Below, in pieces: positions 1-10,156 of a stretch of 64,000 nt of DNA. A model generated the notes under the pieces. It did no database searches and had not been told where the DNA came from. It was given only the letters and a program-made list of their open reading frames with translations. Made by a program: the position numbers and the translations under genes. Origin of the DNA: an uncultured Porticoccus sp. (GTDB taxonomy: Bacteria > Pseudomonadota > Gammaproteobacteria > Pseudomonadales > Porticoccaceae); assembly GCA_947259505.1 (NCBI GenBank), contig CAMYLT010000003.1, forward strand, positions 248,001 to 312,000, in the 5' to 3' direction. Numbering within the stretch: the first letter of the stretch is position 1; every line of letters begins with the position of its first letter.

Positions 1-1
1 C

Positions 2-904
2 GGCGCGGCCCGCAAGCGTGGGGAGCCACTGGACCACACTCTGGTATTCGGTCCCCCTGGATTGGGTAAAACCACGTTGGCACATATTATTGCCAATGAG
101 CTTGGTGTGGCGTTGAAAACCACATCCGGACCGGTGTTGGAAAAGGCTGGCGATCTGGCGGCGCTGATGACCAATCTGGAACCTGGGGATGTGTTGTTCA
201 TTGATGAAATTCATCGTCTCAGCCCGGTGGTGGAAGAAGTGATCTACCCGGCGATGGAAGATTTCCAGCTTGATATCATGATTGGCGAAGGCCCCGCAGC
301 GCGGTCGATTAAACTGGATTTACCACCTTTCACCCTGGTGGGGGCGACGACCAGAGCCGGATTGTTGACATCGCCACTGCGGGATCGCTTCGGTATTGTG
401 CAGCGGTTGGAATTTTATTCTGTGGAAGAGCTGAGCCATATCGTCTATCGCTCCGCTGGTATTCTCGGCGTCAATATGGATCGAGAAGGAGCCTTTGAGA
501 TTGCCCGGCGTTCCAGAGGAACACCTCGCATTGCAAACCGTTTGTTACGCAGGGTGCGCGATTTTGCTGAAATGAAGGCAGACGGTGATATAAATGCCGA
601 GGTGGCAGATCTGGCGCTCAATATGCTAAACGTCGATGCCAAGGGTTTCGACCATATGGACCGGAGGCTATTGCTGACGATCATGGAGAGATTTGATGGT
701 GGCCCTGTAGGCATAGAAAGCCTTGCCGCGGCGATCAGTGAAGAGCGCGGCACTATCGAGGACGTGTTAGAGCCTTATCTGATCCAGCAGGGCTACGTGA
801 CTAGGACGCCCAGGGGGCGGATGGTGACACGGTTAGCCTACGAGCATTTTGGTTTGCAAAGCCCAGAAAAAGTGAACAGGCCACTGGATTTAACGGATAA
901 ATGA
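2..904 (+). CDS. ruvB: Holliday junction branch migration helicase RuvB (5' truncated by window edge)
   Basis: Reading frame open from base 2; Walker [18 protein letters not shown] Walker [20 protein letters not shown]-terminal winged helix. Confidence 0.97.
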   Translation, partial: GAARKRGEPLDHTLVFGPPGLGKTTLAHIIANELGVALKTTSGPVLEKAGDLAALMTNLEPGDVLFIDEIHRLSPVVEEVIYPAMEDFQLDIMIGEGPAARSIKLDLPPFTLVGATTRAGLLTSPLRDRFGIVQRLEFYSVEELSHIVYRSAGILGVNMDREGAFEIARRSRGTPRIANRLLRRVRDFAEMKADGDINAEVADLALNMLNVDAKGFDHMDRRLLLTIMERFDGGPVGIESLAAAISEERGTIEDVLEPYLIQQGYVTRTPRGRMVTRLAYEHFGLQSPEKVNRPLDLTDK

Positions 905-1302
905 CCAAAGAATACTGTCTACCCATTCGCGTCTACGTAGAAGATACCGACGCGGGGGGCATTGTCTACTATGCCAATTACCTGAAATACCTGGAGCGGG
1001 CTCGCACTGAACTGATGCGGTCACTGGGCTATGACAAGCCGGCGCTGTTCAATGGGATGCAGTTCGTGGTGCATTCAGTGGAATTGAAATACCGCGTTCC
1101 GGCGTTACTGGACGATGAAATTATTGCCACCGCCCGGCTGGTGGGAGTGACCAGAACATCGTTCACCATCGCCCAGACAGTAAAGCGCGGTGAACAAGTT
1201 TTAGTGGAGGGTGTGGTGCGGGCCGCTTGTATAGATCACCAATCCAAGCGGCCAGTCGCCATTCCTTCAGACATGATGCAGACCCTCAAGGCTGCCCTTT
1301 AA
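901..1302 (+). CDS. ybgC: Acyl-CoA thioesterase YbgC (Tol-Pal associated)
   Basis: 4HBT hotdog motif [26 protein letters not shown]; located between ruvB and tolQ. Confidence 0.95.
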   Translation: MTKEYCLPIRVYVEDTDAGGIVYYANYLKYLERARTELMRSLGYDKPALFNGMQFVVHSVELKYRVPALLDDEIIATARLVGVTRTSFTIAQTVKRGEQVLVEGVVRAACIDHQSKRPVAIPSDMMQTLKAAL

Positions 1303-1323
1303 CAGAGTAACGGGAGTATTTTG

Positions 1324-1998
1324 GTGAACGAACATTTATCCCTGTGGAGCCTGATAGCCAATGCCACGCTGCTGGTGCAGTTTGTCATGCTGTTGCTGTT
1401 TTTCGCGTCCATGATCTCCTGGGTGATGATCGTGCAGCGTGGTCTCTACCTTAGGAACGCGGCCAATACGTTGCGGGAGTTTGAGGATAACTTCTGGTCC
1501 GGCATCGATCTCAACCAGCTATATCACGATTCTGGTGCACAGGGTGCCGTGGAAGGGCTGTCCAGCATTTTTCGGGCAGGTTATCGGGAATTTAACCGTA
1601 TGACGCAGCAGGGTGGTGTTGACCCCGATGCGGTAATGGACGGAGCAGAACGTTCCATGCGCGTGGCGCTCTCCAGAGAGGAGGAACGGCTAAATCGCAA
1701 TCTGCCATTCCTTGCCAGCGTCGCATCCGTCAGCCCTTATATCGGGTTGTTCGGTACAGTGTGGGGCATCATGAATGCATTCCGCGGTTTGGCCACTGTT
1801 CAGCAGGCGACACTGGCGACCGTGGCGCCGGGTATCTCTGAGGCGCTGATTGCCACGGCTATGGGTCTGTTTGCCGCGATCCCTGCGGTGCTGGCTTACA
1901 ATCGTTACTCCGCATCTGCGGACAGTATTTACAGCAGTTATGAAACCTTTGCCGAGGAGTTTTCCAGTATTCTCCATCGCCGTGTTCACGGTGATTGA
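1324..1998 (+). CDS. tolQ: Tol-Pal system protein TolQ
   Basis: ExbB/TolQ family sequence (SVSPYIGLFGTVWGIMNAFRGL); GTG start at 1324 or TTG at 1321. Confidence 0.95.
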   Translation: MNEHLSLWSLIANATLLVQFVMLLLFFASMISWVMIVQRGLYLRNAANTLREFEDNFWSGIDLNQLYHDSGAQGAVEGLSSIFRAGYREFNRMTQQGGVDPDAVMDGAERSMRVALSREEERLNRNLPFLASVASVSPYIGLFGTVWGIMNAFRGLATVQQATLATVAPGISEALIATAMGLFAAIPAVLAYNRYSASADSIYSSYETFAEEFSSILHRRVHGD

Positions 1999-2000
1999 GT

Positions 2001-2429
2001 ATGAAGAAACCCCGGCAAAAACATCGGCTGGTCGCAGAAATCAATGTGGTGCCATACATTGATGTGATGCTGGTGCTGCTGATTGTCTTTATGGTGACGG
2101 CTCCATTGCTCATGCAGGGGGTTAAGGTGGAACTGCCGCAAGCCCCGTCTGCGCCATTGGAAGACAAGGATCTCGAGCCGTTGATTGTGTCGATCAAGGC
2201 GGATGGTTCTTATTACCTGGATTTAGGTAATGGCAAGAATGAACTGCAGTCACTGCAGGTAATTATTGAGAAAGTAAACAAAGTCATGGGGGTACAGCCG
2301 AAAACACCGGTTCTGGTCTGGGGTGATAAGTCGGTGGACTACGGCACAGTGGTGAAATTGATGAGCGAACTCCAGGGTGCGGGTGCGCCTTCGGTGGGAC
2401 TGGTTACTGAACCACCGGGACGAAATTAA
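2001..2429 (+). CDS. tolR: Tol-Pal system protein TolR
   Basis: ExbD/TolR sequence ([26 protein letters not shown]). Confidence 0.95.
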   Translation: MKKPRQKHRLVAEINVVPYIDVMLVLLIVFMVTAPLLMQGVKVELPQAPSAPLEDKDLEPLIVSIKADGSYYLDLGNGKNELQSLQVIIEKVNKVMGVQPKTPVLVWGDKSVDYGTVVKLMSELQGAGAPSVGLVTEPPGRN

Positions 2430-2434
2430 CAGCC

Positions 2435-3160
2435 GTGTTTTCGGGGAGAGCCTCTTCATACACAGTGGCCATTTTGGTCAGCCTGTTGCTGCACGTCGGC
2501 GTGGTGACGCTGATGGTGTTTCATTGGGAGCCAGAGCATAAGCAGCGCAAAATCGCGCAGCCAAAATATGTGCAGGCAAAATTACTGACCCTTGAGCAAA
2601 AAGCCAAGCCACAACCAAAACCGGTGGCCAAGCCTAAGCCAGCTCCCAAGCCTGCGCCGAAGCCCTCGCCAAAGCCTAAACCCAAGCCCGTGGTCAAACC
2701 GGCACCCAAGCCGACCCCAAAACCGGTGGCCAAACCAGTGCCCAAGCCGACGCCGAAACCGGTGTCCAAGCCGCAGCTGGATAAAAAACAGCTACAGCAG
2801 GAATTGGCCAGTGCCCTGGCTCAGGAAGAGGAGTTTCTGGCAGCTGCCAATGATGAAGAAGTGGCAACCAGTTATCATGACTACATTTTTGAACGCATCG
2901 CTGCCAATTGGAGTCGTCCGCCCAGCGCCCGCAGGGATATGGAGGTGGAGCTGTTGGTGCAGTTAGTGCCCACCGGTCAAGTGATCAGTGTCACCGTGGT
3001 GCGATCCAGCGGTAATTCTGCTTTTGATCGATCTGCCGAGCAGGCGGTGTATAAGGTGGGTCGCTTTGAGAAGTTGCAGGAAGTTAAAGATCCGAGAGTG
3101 TTCGAAAAATATTTTCGTCGTCTCTCATTGGTATTCAGACCGGATGATTTGAGGTTATAG
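2435..3160 (+). CDS. tolA: TolA, with Lys-Pro rich central domain
   Basis: N-terminal TM helix, KPxPKP repeats, TolA C-terminal domain; position between tolR and tolB. Confidence 0.92.
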   Translation: MFSGRASSYTVAILVSLLLHVGVVTLMVFHWEPEHKQRKIAQPKYVQAKLLTLEQKAKPQPKPVAKPKPAPKPAPKPSPKPKPKPVVKPAPKPTPKPVAKPVPKPTPKPVSKPQLDKKQLQQELASALAQEEEFLAAANDEEVATSYHDYIFERIAANWSRPPSARRDMEVELLVQLVPTGQVISVTVVRSSGNSAFDRSAEQAVYKVGRFEKLQEVKDPRVFEKYFRRLSLVFRPDDLRL

Positions 3161-3163
3161 GTT

Positions 3164-4453
3164 GTGAGAAGAAAGCAAGGGTTACTGATCTCGCTATCAA
3201 TGATACTGCTGTTGTGGTTGTCCCCGGCGGTGGCCGAGTTCACTATTGAAATTACCCAGGGAATGGACAACCCCACGCGTATTGCTATTTCGCCGATCAC
3301 GCAGGGCGGTCGAGCGCTCTCTGAGGATGTGAGTAATATTGTGTCGGCCGATTTGGAGCGAAGCGGGCTGTTCAGCTCCATTCCCCGTCAGAACATGTTG
3401 TCGTTCCCGGCCACACTCAAGGATGTTTATTTGCGTGACTGGCGCATTCTCGGTGCTGAGTATCTGGTGGTAGGGGAGGTTATAGATCGCGGTGGTCGCT
3501 ATCAGATTACCTTCAGTTTGCAGGAAGTAACCGGGGGGCGTAATGTTTTTACCAAGGTGGTTGATGGCACCCCCGCACAGATTCGTGATATGTCCCACCA
3601 TATTAGCGATCAAGTCTATGAGGCAATTACCGGCATACCCGGGGCATTTTCGACACGGGTCGCCTATGTGACGGCATACCCGCTTAATGGTCGTATGAAC
3701 TTCCGTTTGATGGTGTCCGATGCAGATGGTTTCCGTGAGCGGATGTTGCTGGAGTCCAAACAGCCAATTATGTCCCCGGCATGGTCACCCGATGCCAGAG
3801 AGCTGGTATATGTTTCCTTTGAAACTGGCCGACCGGCGATTTTTCGCCAGCAGCTGGCTAGTGGTACCCGTGAGCAGTTAACGAATTTCCGTGGTTTGAA
3901 CGGTGCGCCGTCCTGGTCGCCGGATGGGCGCAAGCTGGCTCTGGTGCTATCCAAGGACGGCAATCCGGAAATTTATACCTACGATCTCACTACTCGACAG
4001 TTCACCCGAGTGACCAGTCACTTCGCCATTGACACAGAGCCAAACTGGACACCCGATGGAAAGTCACTAATATTCACCTCGGACAGGGGCGGTACGCCAC
4101 AAATTTACAAGTTGGCCATTGCAAGTGGACGGGTAGAACGTTTAACCTTCGCGGGGTCGTACAACGCCAGACCTCGGCTTGCTCCTGATGGGCGTACTTT
4201 AGTTATGGTACACCGCGATAATGGCAGTTTTCATATCGCAACACAGGATCTGGTCACGGGCGACCTGAGAGTTTTAACACAAACGTATCTAGATGAGTCC
4301 CCAACTGTCGCTCCCAATGGTGCTATGCTACTTTATGCTACCAAACAAGGTGACAAGGGAGTACTGGCGGCTGTTTCGCTAGATGCGGGTGTGAAATTTT
4401 TATTGCCAGCACGGTTCGGGGATGTCCGCGAGCCAGCCTGGTCACCAAAATAA
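3164..4453 (+). CDS. tolB: Tol-Pal system beta-propeller protein TolB
   Basis: TolB N-domain plus WD40-like SPDG repeats ([18 protein letters not shown] etc.). Confidence 0.97.
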   Translation: MRRKQGLLISLSMILLLWLSPAVAEFTIEITQGMDNPTRIAISPITQGGRALSEDVSNIVSADLERSGLFSSIPRQNMLSFPATLKDVYLRDWRILGAEYLVVGEVIDRGGRYQITFSLQEVTGGRNVFTKVVDGTPAQIRDMSHHISDQVYEAITGIPGAFSTRVAYVTAYPLNGRMNFRLMVSDADGFRERMLLESKQPIMSPAWSPDARELVYVSFETGRPAIFRQQLASGTREQLTNFRGLNGAPSWSPDGRKLALVLSKDGNPEIYTYDLTTRQFTRVTSHFAIDTEPNWTPDGKSLIFTSDRGGTPQIYKLAIASGRVERLTFAGSYNARPRLAPDGRTLVMVHRDNGSFHIATQDLVTGDLRVLTQTYLDESPTVAPNGAMLLYATKQGDKGVLAAVSLDAGVKFLLPARFGDVREPAWSPK

Positions 4454-4484
4454 ACAAGCTACATCTAAGTTACAGGAGAAAACA

Positions 4485-4988
4485 ATGAATACTCAACTGC
4501 TCAAATATGGCGCGATGGTTACCTTCGTAGCCGCGCTGTTATCGGGCTGTTCAACCACTGGTAGCGATGAAGAGTCTGCTGCTACATCTATGCCGAGCCA
4601 ATCTGTTTCCACTGGTAGCGTGAGCACCGGCGACGTGAGCGGTTCTACGCTGGGTACTGATAGCGCGGTTCCTCGCGTATTCTACTTCGAGTTCGACAAA
4701 GCTGTGTTGAATGCCGAAGCGCGTGCTGCTTTACGCCTTCATGGCGAATGGCTGCGTGCCCACTCTGGTGTCAATATCCGCCTGGAAGGTCATGCTGATG
4801 AACGCGGTACGCGTGAATACAACATGGCGTTGGGTGAGCGTCGTGCCAACTCTGTTCGTGACTTCCTGGTTCAGGAAGGCGTGAATGGTGCGGTTATCGA
4901 AGTGATCAGTTACGGTGAAGAGAGTCCTGCTGCCATGGGTAGCAATGACTCATCTTGGTCACTGAACCGTCGCGTAGAGATGAAGTAA
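4485..4988 (+). CDS. pal: Peptidoglycan-associated lipoprotein Pal
   Basis: Lipobox LLSGC; OmpA-like C-terminal domain LEGHADERGTREYNMALGERRA; ATG at 4485 after AGGAGAAAACA. Confidence 0.96.
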   Translation: MNTQLLKYGAMVTFVAALLSGCSTTGSDEESAATSMPSQSVSTGSVSTGDVSGSTLGTDSAVPRVFYFEFDKAVLNAEARAALRLHGEWLRAHSGVNIRLEGHADERGTREYNMALGERRANSVRDFLVQEGVNGAVIEVISYGEESPAAMGSNDSSWSLNRRVEMK

Positions 4989-5011
4989 GGTCTTAAAGGC
5001 CACATGAACAG

Positions 5012-5044
5012 CGCCCGGCGTGAACGTTACGTCGGGCGTTTTGG
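5012..5044 (+). terminator. Intrinsic terminator after pal
   Basis: CGCCCGGCGT/ACGTCGGGCG stem followed by a T-rich tract. Confidence 0.75.
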
Positions 5045-5144
5045 CTTTTATGCCTGTCTCCAAACCACCAGTGCTGGTTCGGGGGCACTTCTCAACGATC
5101 TACTTGTCGAACAAGGTCTGCTTAATTCAGTAGGGGTATGACTC

Positions 5145-5909
5145 ATGCGAGCAACCATTGCCGGTATTCTTCTTTTTACTTTCCTGCTGCCAACGCTTCA
5201 TGCGGCGGCCCCAGTTTCTGAAATCGGTAGTGCCCCAACTTATACTCCCTCACCTATTCCGGTACCTGTGCCGGTGATGACACCCCCTCAACAATCTGCC
5301 CCACCTGCGGGTGATGCACACTATCAGATGCAAATGCTCGAGGATGAGGTGCGTACCTTGCGCGGCATGGTCGAAGAGCTGAATAATGAAGTCAGGCAGC
5401 TTAAGGCACGGCAGCTTGAAGATTATATGGATTTGGATCGTCGAGTCAGCGGGCTGGTCTCTGGCGGGGCACCGGCATCTTCGTCTTCCCCTCAAGGTGT
5501 TGACCAAACAAGTTCTGCCGTAGAGCCAGTGACTCCGGCAGGAGATGAAACGGCCCATTACACAAATGCCTATAACCAATTAAAGGCAGGCAAGACTGCA
5601 GAAGCCACAGCTCTGTTTAAGGAACACATTGCCCTTTACCCCAGCGGTGCCTACACGGCAAATGCGCATTACTGGCTGGGAGAAATTTATCTTTTGCAAA
5701 ATAAGTTAGAGCCCGCACGCCAGGCATTCAGCACCATAGTTAACAGTTATCCGGCCCACCGCAAAGCTGCTGATGCGACCTTCAAGCTGGGGCAGGTCTA
5801 TCATATGATGGGCGATAATGTGAAGGCTAAAGCCATGCTGGAAAAAGCGGCAGCTGGTAATGACAATGCTGCCAAACTGGCTCAGCGTTTTCTGCAGCAG
5901 AACTTTTAA
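5145..5909 (+). CDS. cpoB: CpoB/YbgF, Tol-Pal associated TPR periplasmic protein
   Basis: Signal peptide, coiled coil, TPRs (AHYWLGEIYLLQNKLEPARQAFSTIVNSYP); directly after pal. Confidence 0.92.
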   Translation: MRATIAGILLFTFLLPTLHAAAPVSEIGSAPTYTPSPIPVPVPVMTPPQQSAPPAGDAHYQMQMLEDEVRTLRGMVEELNNEVRQLKARQLEDYMDLDRRVSGLVSGGAPASSSSPQGVDQTSSAVEPVTPAGDETAHYTNAYNQLKAGKTAEATALFKEHIALYPSGAYTANAHYWLGEIYLLQNKLEPARQAFSTIVNSYPAHRKAADATFKLGQVYHMMGDNVKAKAMLEKAAAGNDNAAKLAQRFLQQNF

Positions 5910-5975
5910 AGCCAGTTTCACAGTTTAGGCATTTTTCCGTTAAACTGCGCGGTTTGTGCTGCGCAGCATTGCCCC

Positions 5976-6626
5976 ATGGAACAGACGTCCCTTCGAATCA
6001 CCGAAATTTTTTATTCCCTGCAAGGGGAGTCCTCCACAGTCGGCTTACCGACTGTGTTTGTGCGTCTCACCGGCTGTCCACTGCGTTGCCATTATTGCGA
6101 CACAGAATATGCTTTCTACGGCGGAGAGCGAAAATCTCTGCAGCAGATCCTGAATGAGGTCGACGCATTTCAAATGCCTCGTGTTTGTGTCACTGGTGGT
6201 GAGCCATTGGCCCAAAAAGCCTGCTTGGAACTGTTGTCCACACTCTGTGATCAGGGTTATGCGGTGTCACTGGAAACAGCCGGCGCACTTTCTGTGGCGG
6301 AGGTCGACTCCAGAGTAGTGAAGGTAATGGATTTGAAGACGCCGGCGTCGGGGGAGGCCCACCGCAACCTCTATGACAATATCGCCTGCCTGACGGATCA
6401 GGATCAGCTAAAGTTTGTCATCTGTGATCGCAGGGATTATGAGTGGGCGCGGCTCAAGCTCGATGAGCTATCGCTGCCTGGACGAGTGGGCGAAATCCTT
6501 TTCTCGCCAAGTCATGGCACACTGAATGCTGCTGAGCTGGCTGAGTGGATACTGGCCGATAGGCTCCCTGTCAGATTCCAGCTGCAATTGCACAAACTGT
6601 TGTGGAAAGACCAACCGGGACATTGA
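5976..6626 (+). CDS. queE: 7-carboxy-7-deazaguanine synthase QueE
   Basis: Radical SAM CPLRCHYC motif, EIFYSLQGES N-terminus, VTGGEPLAQ; followed by queC. Confidence 0.95.
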   Translation: MEQTSLRITEIFYSLQGESSTVGLPTVFVRLTGCPLRCHYCDTEYAFYGGERKSLQQILNEVDAFQMPRVCVTGGEPLAQKACLELLSTLCDQGYAVSLETAGALSVAEVDSRVVKVMDLKTPASGEAHRNLYDNIACLTDQDQLKFVICDRRDYEWARLKLDELSLPGRVGEILFSPSHGTLNAAELAEWILADRLPVRFQLQLHKLLWKDQPGH

Positions 6627-6629
6627 CCG

Positions 6630-7322
6630 TTGATGAGTGAAATGGACAAAAAAGCTGTGGTGCTGGTATCCGGTGGGCTGGATTCCACTACAGTGCTGGC
6701 AATGGCGCGGCAACAGGGTTTTCGTTGCTTTACATTAAGTTTTGACTACGGGCAACGCGCCCAGGCAGAACTGGTGGCAGCCCGTCAGTGCTCAACACAA
6801 TTAGGTGCGGAGCAGCACAAAGTTGTGAAACTGGATCTGAGGACCATTGGTGGCTCAGCACTGACCGATGATAGCATCAACGTTCCTGAGGAGCAGACGA
6901 CAGGTATTCCCGTTACCTATGTGCCCGCACGCAATACGGTCTTTCTGTCCATTGCGCTGGGCTGGGCAGAGGTGCTCGAGGCTCAGGATATCTTTATCGG
7001 CGTTAACGCAGTGGATTATTCTGGCTATCCGGACTGCCGTCCCGAATATATCGAGGCATTTGAAAAGATGGCAAATCTTGCCACGAAGGCCGGTGTCGAG
7101 GGTAAATACCTGCGCATTAATAAGCCATTGATTCACCTGACCAAGGCTGAAATTATTCAGGAGGGTATAGCAGCAGGTGTTGATTATGCGCAGACGGTTT
7201 CCTGTTATCAGGCTACAGAGGATGGTTTGGCCTGCGGGAAGTGCGACAGCTGCCGACTGCGTAAGGCCGGGTTTGATCAGGCGGGCATTACCGACCCAAC
7301 CCGTTATATTTCAGCGAAATAA
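6630..7322 (+). CDS. queC: 7-cyano-7-deazaguanine synthase QueC
   Basis: [13 protein letters not shown]-loop; C-terminal [10 protein letters not shown] zinc motif. Confidence 0.97.
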   Translation: MMSEMDKKAVVLVSGGLDSTTVLAMARQQGFRCFTLSFDYGQRAQAELVAARQCSTQLGAEQHKVVKLDLRTIGGSALTDDSINVPEEQTTGIPVTYVPARNTVFLSIALGWAEVLEAQDIFIGVNAVDYSGYPDCRPEYIEAFEKMANLATKAGVEGKYLRINKPLIHLTKAEIIQEGIAAGVDYAQTVSCYQATEDGLACGKCDSCRLRKAGFDQAGITDPTRYISAK

Positions 7323-7369
7323 ATACTTGATTTTTGATCGCCCATAAGTAAGATATGCGCCTCTTCCAA

Positions 7370-7445
7370 GGGTCGTTAGCTCAGTTGGTAGAGCAGTTGG
7401 CTTTTAACCAATTGGTCGCTGGTTCGAATCCAGCACGACCCACCA
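7370..7445 (+). tRNA. tRNA-Lys(TTT)
   Basis: GGGTCGT...ACGACCCACCA acceptor, TTT anticodon in CTTTTAA loop, GGTTCGAATCC T-arm, encoded CCA. Confidence 0.97.
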
Positions 7446-7494
7446 AACAAATAAAAAGGCCACCCCATCGGGGTGGCCTTTTTATTTGTTTGGT
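7442..7494 (+). terminator. Extended palindromic terminator abutting tRNA-Lys
   Basis: Perfect 25-bp arms ACCAAACAAATAAAAAGGCCACCCC / GGGGTGGCCTTTTTATTTGTTTGGT with 3-nt loop ATC. Confidence 0.9.
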
Positions 7495-7596
7495 CATTTG
7501 TTTCAGGCTTGTTCGCTAAAGTGTGGTTCGACAGCCTCCGTCAAGAGTTTGGACCGAGAGGCCGGGGGGCAAAACAGTTATAAACTGTTTTGAGTC

Positions 7597-7615
7597 AATC
7601 CAGCACGACCCACCA
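7597..7615 (+). repeat. 19-bp direct duplication of tRNA-Lys 3' end
   Basis: AATCCAGCACGACCCACCA identical to 7427-7445. Confidence 0.9.
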
Positions 7616-7705
7616 TGTAGGTAAAGGAACCCTCAGTGCATCCCTTTGTGCATCTCCACTAGATATCTCTACCGGGTTGATGTCCCCCTCTTGCCCCTTT
7701 TAGTA

Positions 7706-8677
7706 TCACAGACCGAACACAGTGGTTGCCAAGTAACTGTTATAGCCAATGTAAGCGGCCAGCAGGATTGCGCCTTCGAATCGATTGATGCGGCCGGGTC
7801 CTCGAAAGCCGAAGCAGAACACAAACAGGGATAGCGTTAGTCCTGCCATCACCAACACGTCACGGGTCAATACTTCAGGGCCAACCCCCATTGGGTGTAT
7901 GGCACCAGCGATACCAACAACTGCCAGCGTGTTGAATATATTGGAGCCAAGCACGTTGCCGAGGGCGATATCGTGTTCACCTTTGCGCGTGGCGATCAGT
8001 GAGGAGGCCAGCTCTGGCAATGAAGTGCCCACAGCGATGATGGTCAGGCCGATGATAAGGTCGCTGACCCCCAGTCCTTGAGCGATATCTACTGCGCCCC
8101 ATACCAATAGACGAGAGCTGGCAACCAGCAGAATCAGCCCCCCGGTCAGCCGCAACAGGGCTTGACGAAGTGGCATGGCACTGATTGCCAGCTCTTCGGC
8201 CACTTCATTGCCAAGAACATCTCCTTTGTTGCGTAGCCCTTGGTGAATACTCCAACCCATTAGAACGGTGAATACTGCGAGCAACACCCAGGCATCTGTG
8301 CGCGATACCTCGCCATCCCAGAGTTGAAAGGCTGCCAGGGCGGTAAGGATTATCAGAATGGGCAATTCTTTACGCAGTACTTTGGAGTGCACGGCGATAG
8401 GGCTGATCAGTGCCGTGACGCCGAGTACCAAGGCTATATTAGTGATGTTGGAGCCGTAGGCGTTACCCAGTGCTATGCCGGGATTGCCCTGTGAAGCAGC
8501 TAGGGCAGAGACCACCATCTCCGGTGCGGATGTCCCAAAGCCCACAATGACCATGCCGATCAGCAAGGGCGGCATACCGAAATAGCGGGCTGTGGAGGCG
8601 GCACCATCGACGAACTGATCTGCGCTCCAAACGAGGATAACAAGTCCTGTGAGAACGGCTAGTACGGGGATAAGCAT
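7706..8677 (-). CDS. Calcium/sodium antiporter (CaCA family, YrbG-like)
   Basis: Duplicated GFGTSAPEMVVSA / AVGTSLPELASSL alpha repeats and NVLGSNIFN motifs. Confidence 0.93.
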   Translation of the reverse strand: MLIPVLAVLTGLVILVWSADQFVDGAASTARYFGMPPLLIGMVIVGFGTSAPEMVVSALAASQGNPGIALGNAYGSNITNIALVLGVTALISPIAVHSKVLRKELPILIILTALAAFQLWDGEVSRTDAWVLLAVFTVLMGWSIHQGLRNKGDVLGNEVAEELAISAMPLRQALLRLTGGLILLVASSRLLVWGAVDIAQGLGVSDLIIGLTIIAVGTSLPELASSLIATRKGEHDIALGNVLGSNIFNTLAVVGIAGAIHPMGVGPEVLTRDVLVMAGLTLSLFVFCFGFRGPGRINRFEGAILLAAYIGYNSYLATTVFGL

Positions 8678-8847
8678 AGAAATCTCTGGTTAATGTGATT
8701 TTGGCGTAAGGCGAATGGAGCAGAATGATCTTACCCGGCAGGTTAAATGGCAACCTTTTGTTGTGCTGCGCGCTTTTTGGGTGCTTTAGCGGCTGTTTAT
8801 TTCATTTCTACCGACAATTATAGAGCGGAGGAATATCCGTTCTGGGA

Positions 8848-10047
8848 TTAACCACTTTTGGGGCGTGATGTCATCAGACTGAACGCTAGTCCGGCTGCGA
8901 GGGCAACAGCACCCATGCTAAATGCCTCGGTGAGGGTTCCCCCTCGGGATAACCAATACTTTGTCAGCCAAGGACCAGCGATTTGTGCCAGGCCATAGAG
9001 TGCGATTAGCGCTGCCGAGAGTCTTGGCCCCTGATGTGGCTGAAGGGCGCGGCCAATGCGTTGGGTGAGTAATACGGTGCCTAGAAAGGTCCCTCCCACC
9101 AGTACGCCGCAACAAATGATGCCGACCGGTCCATTAAGAAATACAGCGGCAAGAACTCCTGTCAGTTGCACCATAAAGTTGAGTCGAAGTGCTGGCAGGT
9201 CGCCGAGTTTTGAACCCAAGTAGTTCCAGAGCCAGGCTGAGGGAATAGTGGCGAGTGCGACAATCAACCAGGACCCGCCTGTTAACCAGTGCCCCTTGGG
9301 CAGACTCAAGCTGGCCAGCAGGGGCAGGAAGGTCATCGGTAGAATATAGCCCAGACCGGCACCAGCGTAGGAGAGAAACAGTGGCAGGCTCGCCCGGGTC
9401 AGTAGAGCATTTCCTGCGGCACTCCGATCGGTACTGGTATGTACTGAGTCGGGAATATCCAGTCTTACCAGCTGCCTGCCGCCCCACCAAACCAGTGGTA
9501 GAGACGCAAGGGCCGCCGGCCACCAACGAGCGGGCCCTTCCAGCCAATCACGTGTTGTGCTCACCAGGATGCTGGACAGCAACAATCCAACACCGACGCC
9601 GAGATACACAAGGCCGCTCAGGGCAGCCCGATTGCGGGACACCAGCCATTCCAGAATCAGCGCCGGAGCCTGGACAAATACAATGCCGTTAGCGATTCCG
9701 TTCAGGCAGCGGGTGATCCCGAGAACAGCAGGTTGTTCCAGCTGTGTCTGCCCCAGCGTGGTAATGGAATGGGCGAGCAGGGCAAGGGGCAGAATGATTC
9801 GTATCTGAGGAATACTGTGCCAGCGCACGGCCAACAGTGCGCCCAACAAGTAACCTAAGTAATTCCAAGTGGCGATGGCTGCGCCCTGTTCCGTTGTCAG
9901 CATGCCGTCGCTGATAAAATAGGGTAGCAATGGCGTGTAGACGAATCTGCCGAGGGTATGGACAACCAGCAATACGACGCCACCCGCCAACAAGGCGGTG
10001 TAAATGTTCCCTTGTGGTGGCGCCATTGGTTGCTGGGAGTGATTCAT
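8848..10047 (-). CDS. MFS transporter, possibly YbfB/YjiJ family
   Basis: 12-TM hydrophobic pattern, FVYTPLLPYF N-terminal motif. Confidence 0.75.
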   Translation of the reverse strand: MNHSQQPMAPPQGNIYTALLAGGVVLLVVHTLGRFVYTPLLPYFISDGMLTTEQGAAIATWNYLGYLLGALLAVRWHSIPQIRIILPLALLAHSITTLGQTQLEQPAVLGITRCLNGIANGIVFVQAPALILEWLVSRNRAALSGLVYLGVGVGLLLSSILVSTTRDWLEGPARWWPAALASLPLVWWGGRQLVRLDIPDSVHTSTDRSAAGNALLTRASLPLFLSYAGAGLGYILPMTFLPLLASLSLPKGHWLTGGSWLIVALATIPSAWLWNYLGSKLGDLPALRLNFMVQLTGVLAAVFLNGPVGIICCGVLVGGTFLGTVLLTQRIGRALQPHQGPRLSAALIALYGLAQIAGPWLTKYWLSRGGTLTEAFSMGAVALAAGLAFSLMTSRPKSG

Positions 10048-10080
10048 GATGTCGGCCTTTCTGTGCTGGCTTGCTCAGTG

Positions 10081-10105
10081 TGGTGTGGTGTGGTGTGGTG
10101 TGGTG
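10081..10105 (+). repeat. (TGGTG)5 pentanucleotide microsatellite
   Basis: Direct reading: TGGTGTGGTGTGGTGTGGTGTGGTG, about 35-60 bp upstream of the MFS start codon. Confidence 0.95.
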
Positions 10106-10156
10106 AGGATGGTTCTTGCCTGGGGGAAAGGTAAGATGCGGAGGAGCGATAACGAT

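Noticed and set aside
2521-2769. Gly-rich ORF antisense to the tolA repeat
   Set aside because: Direct consequence of the Lys-Pro repeat DNA read in reverse.
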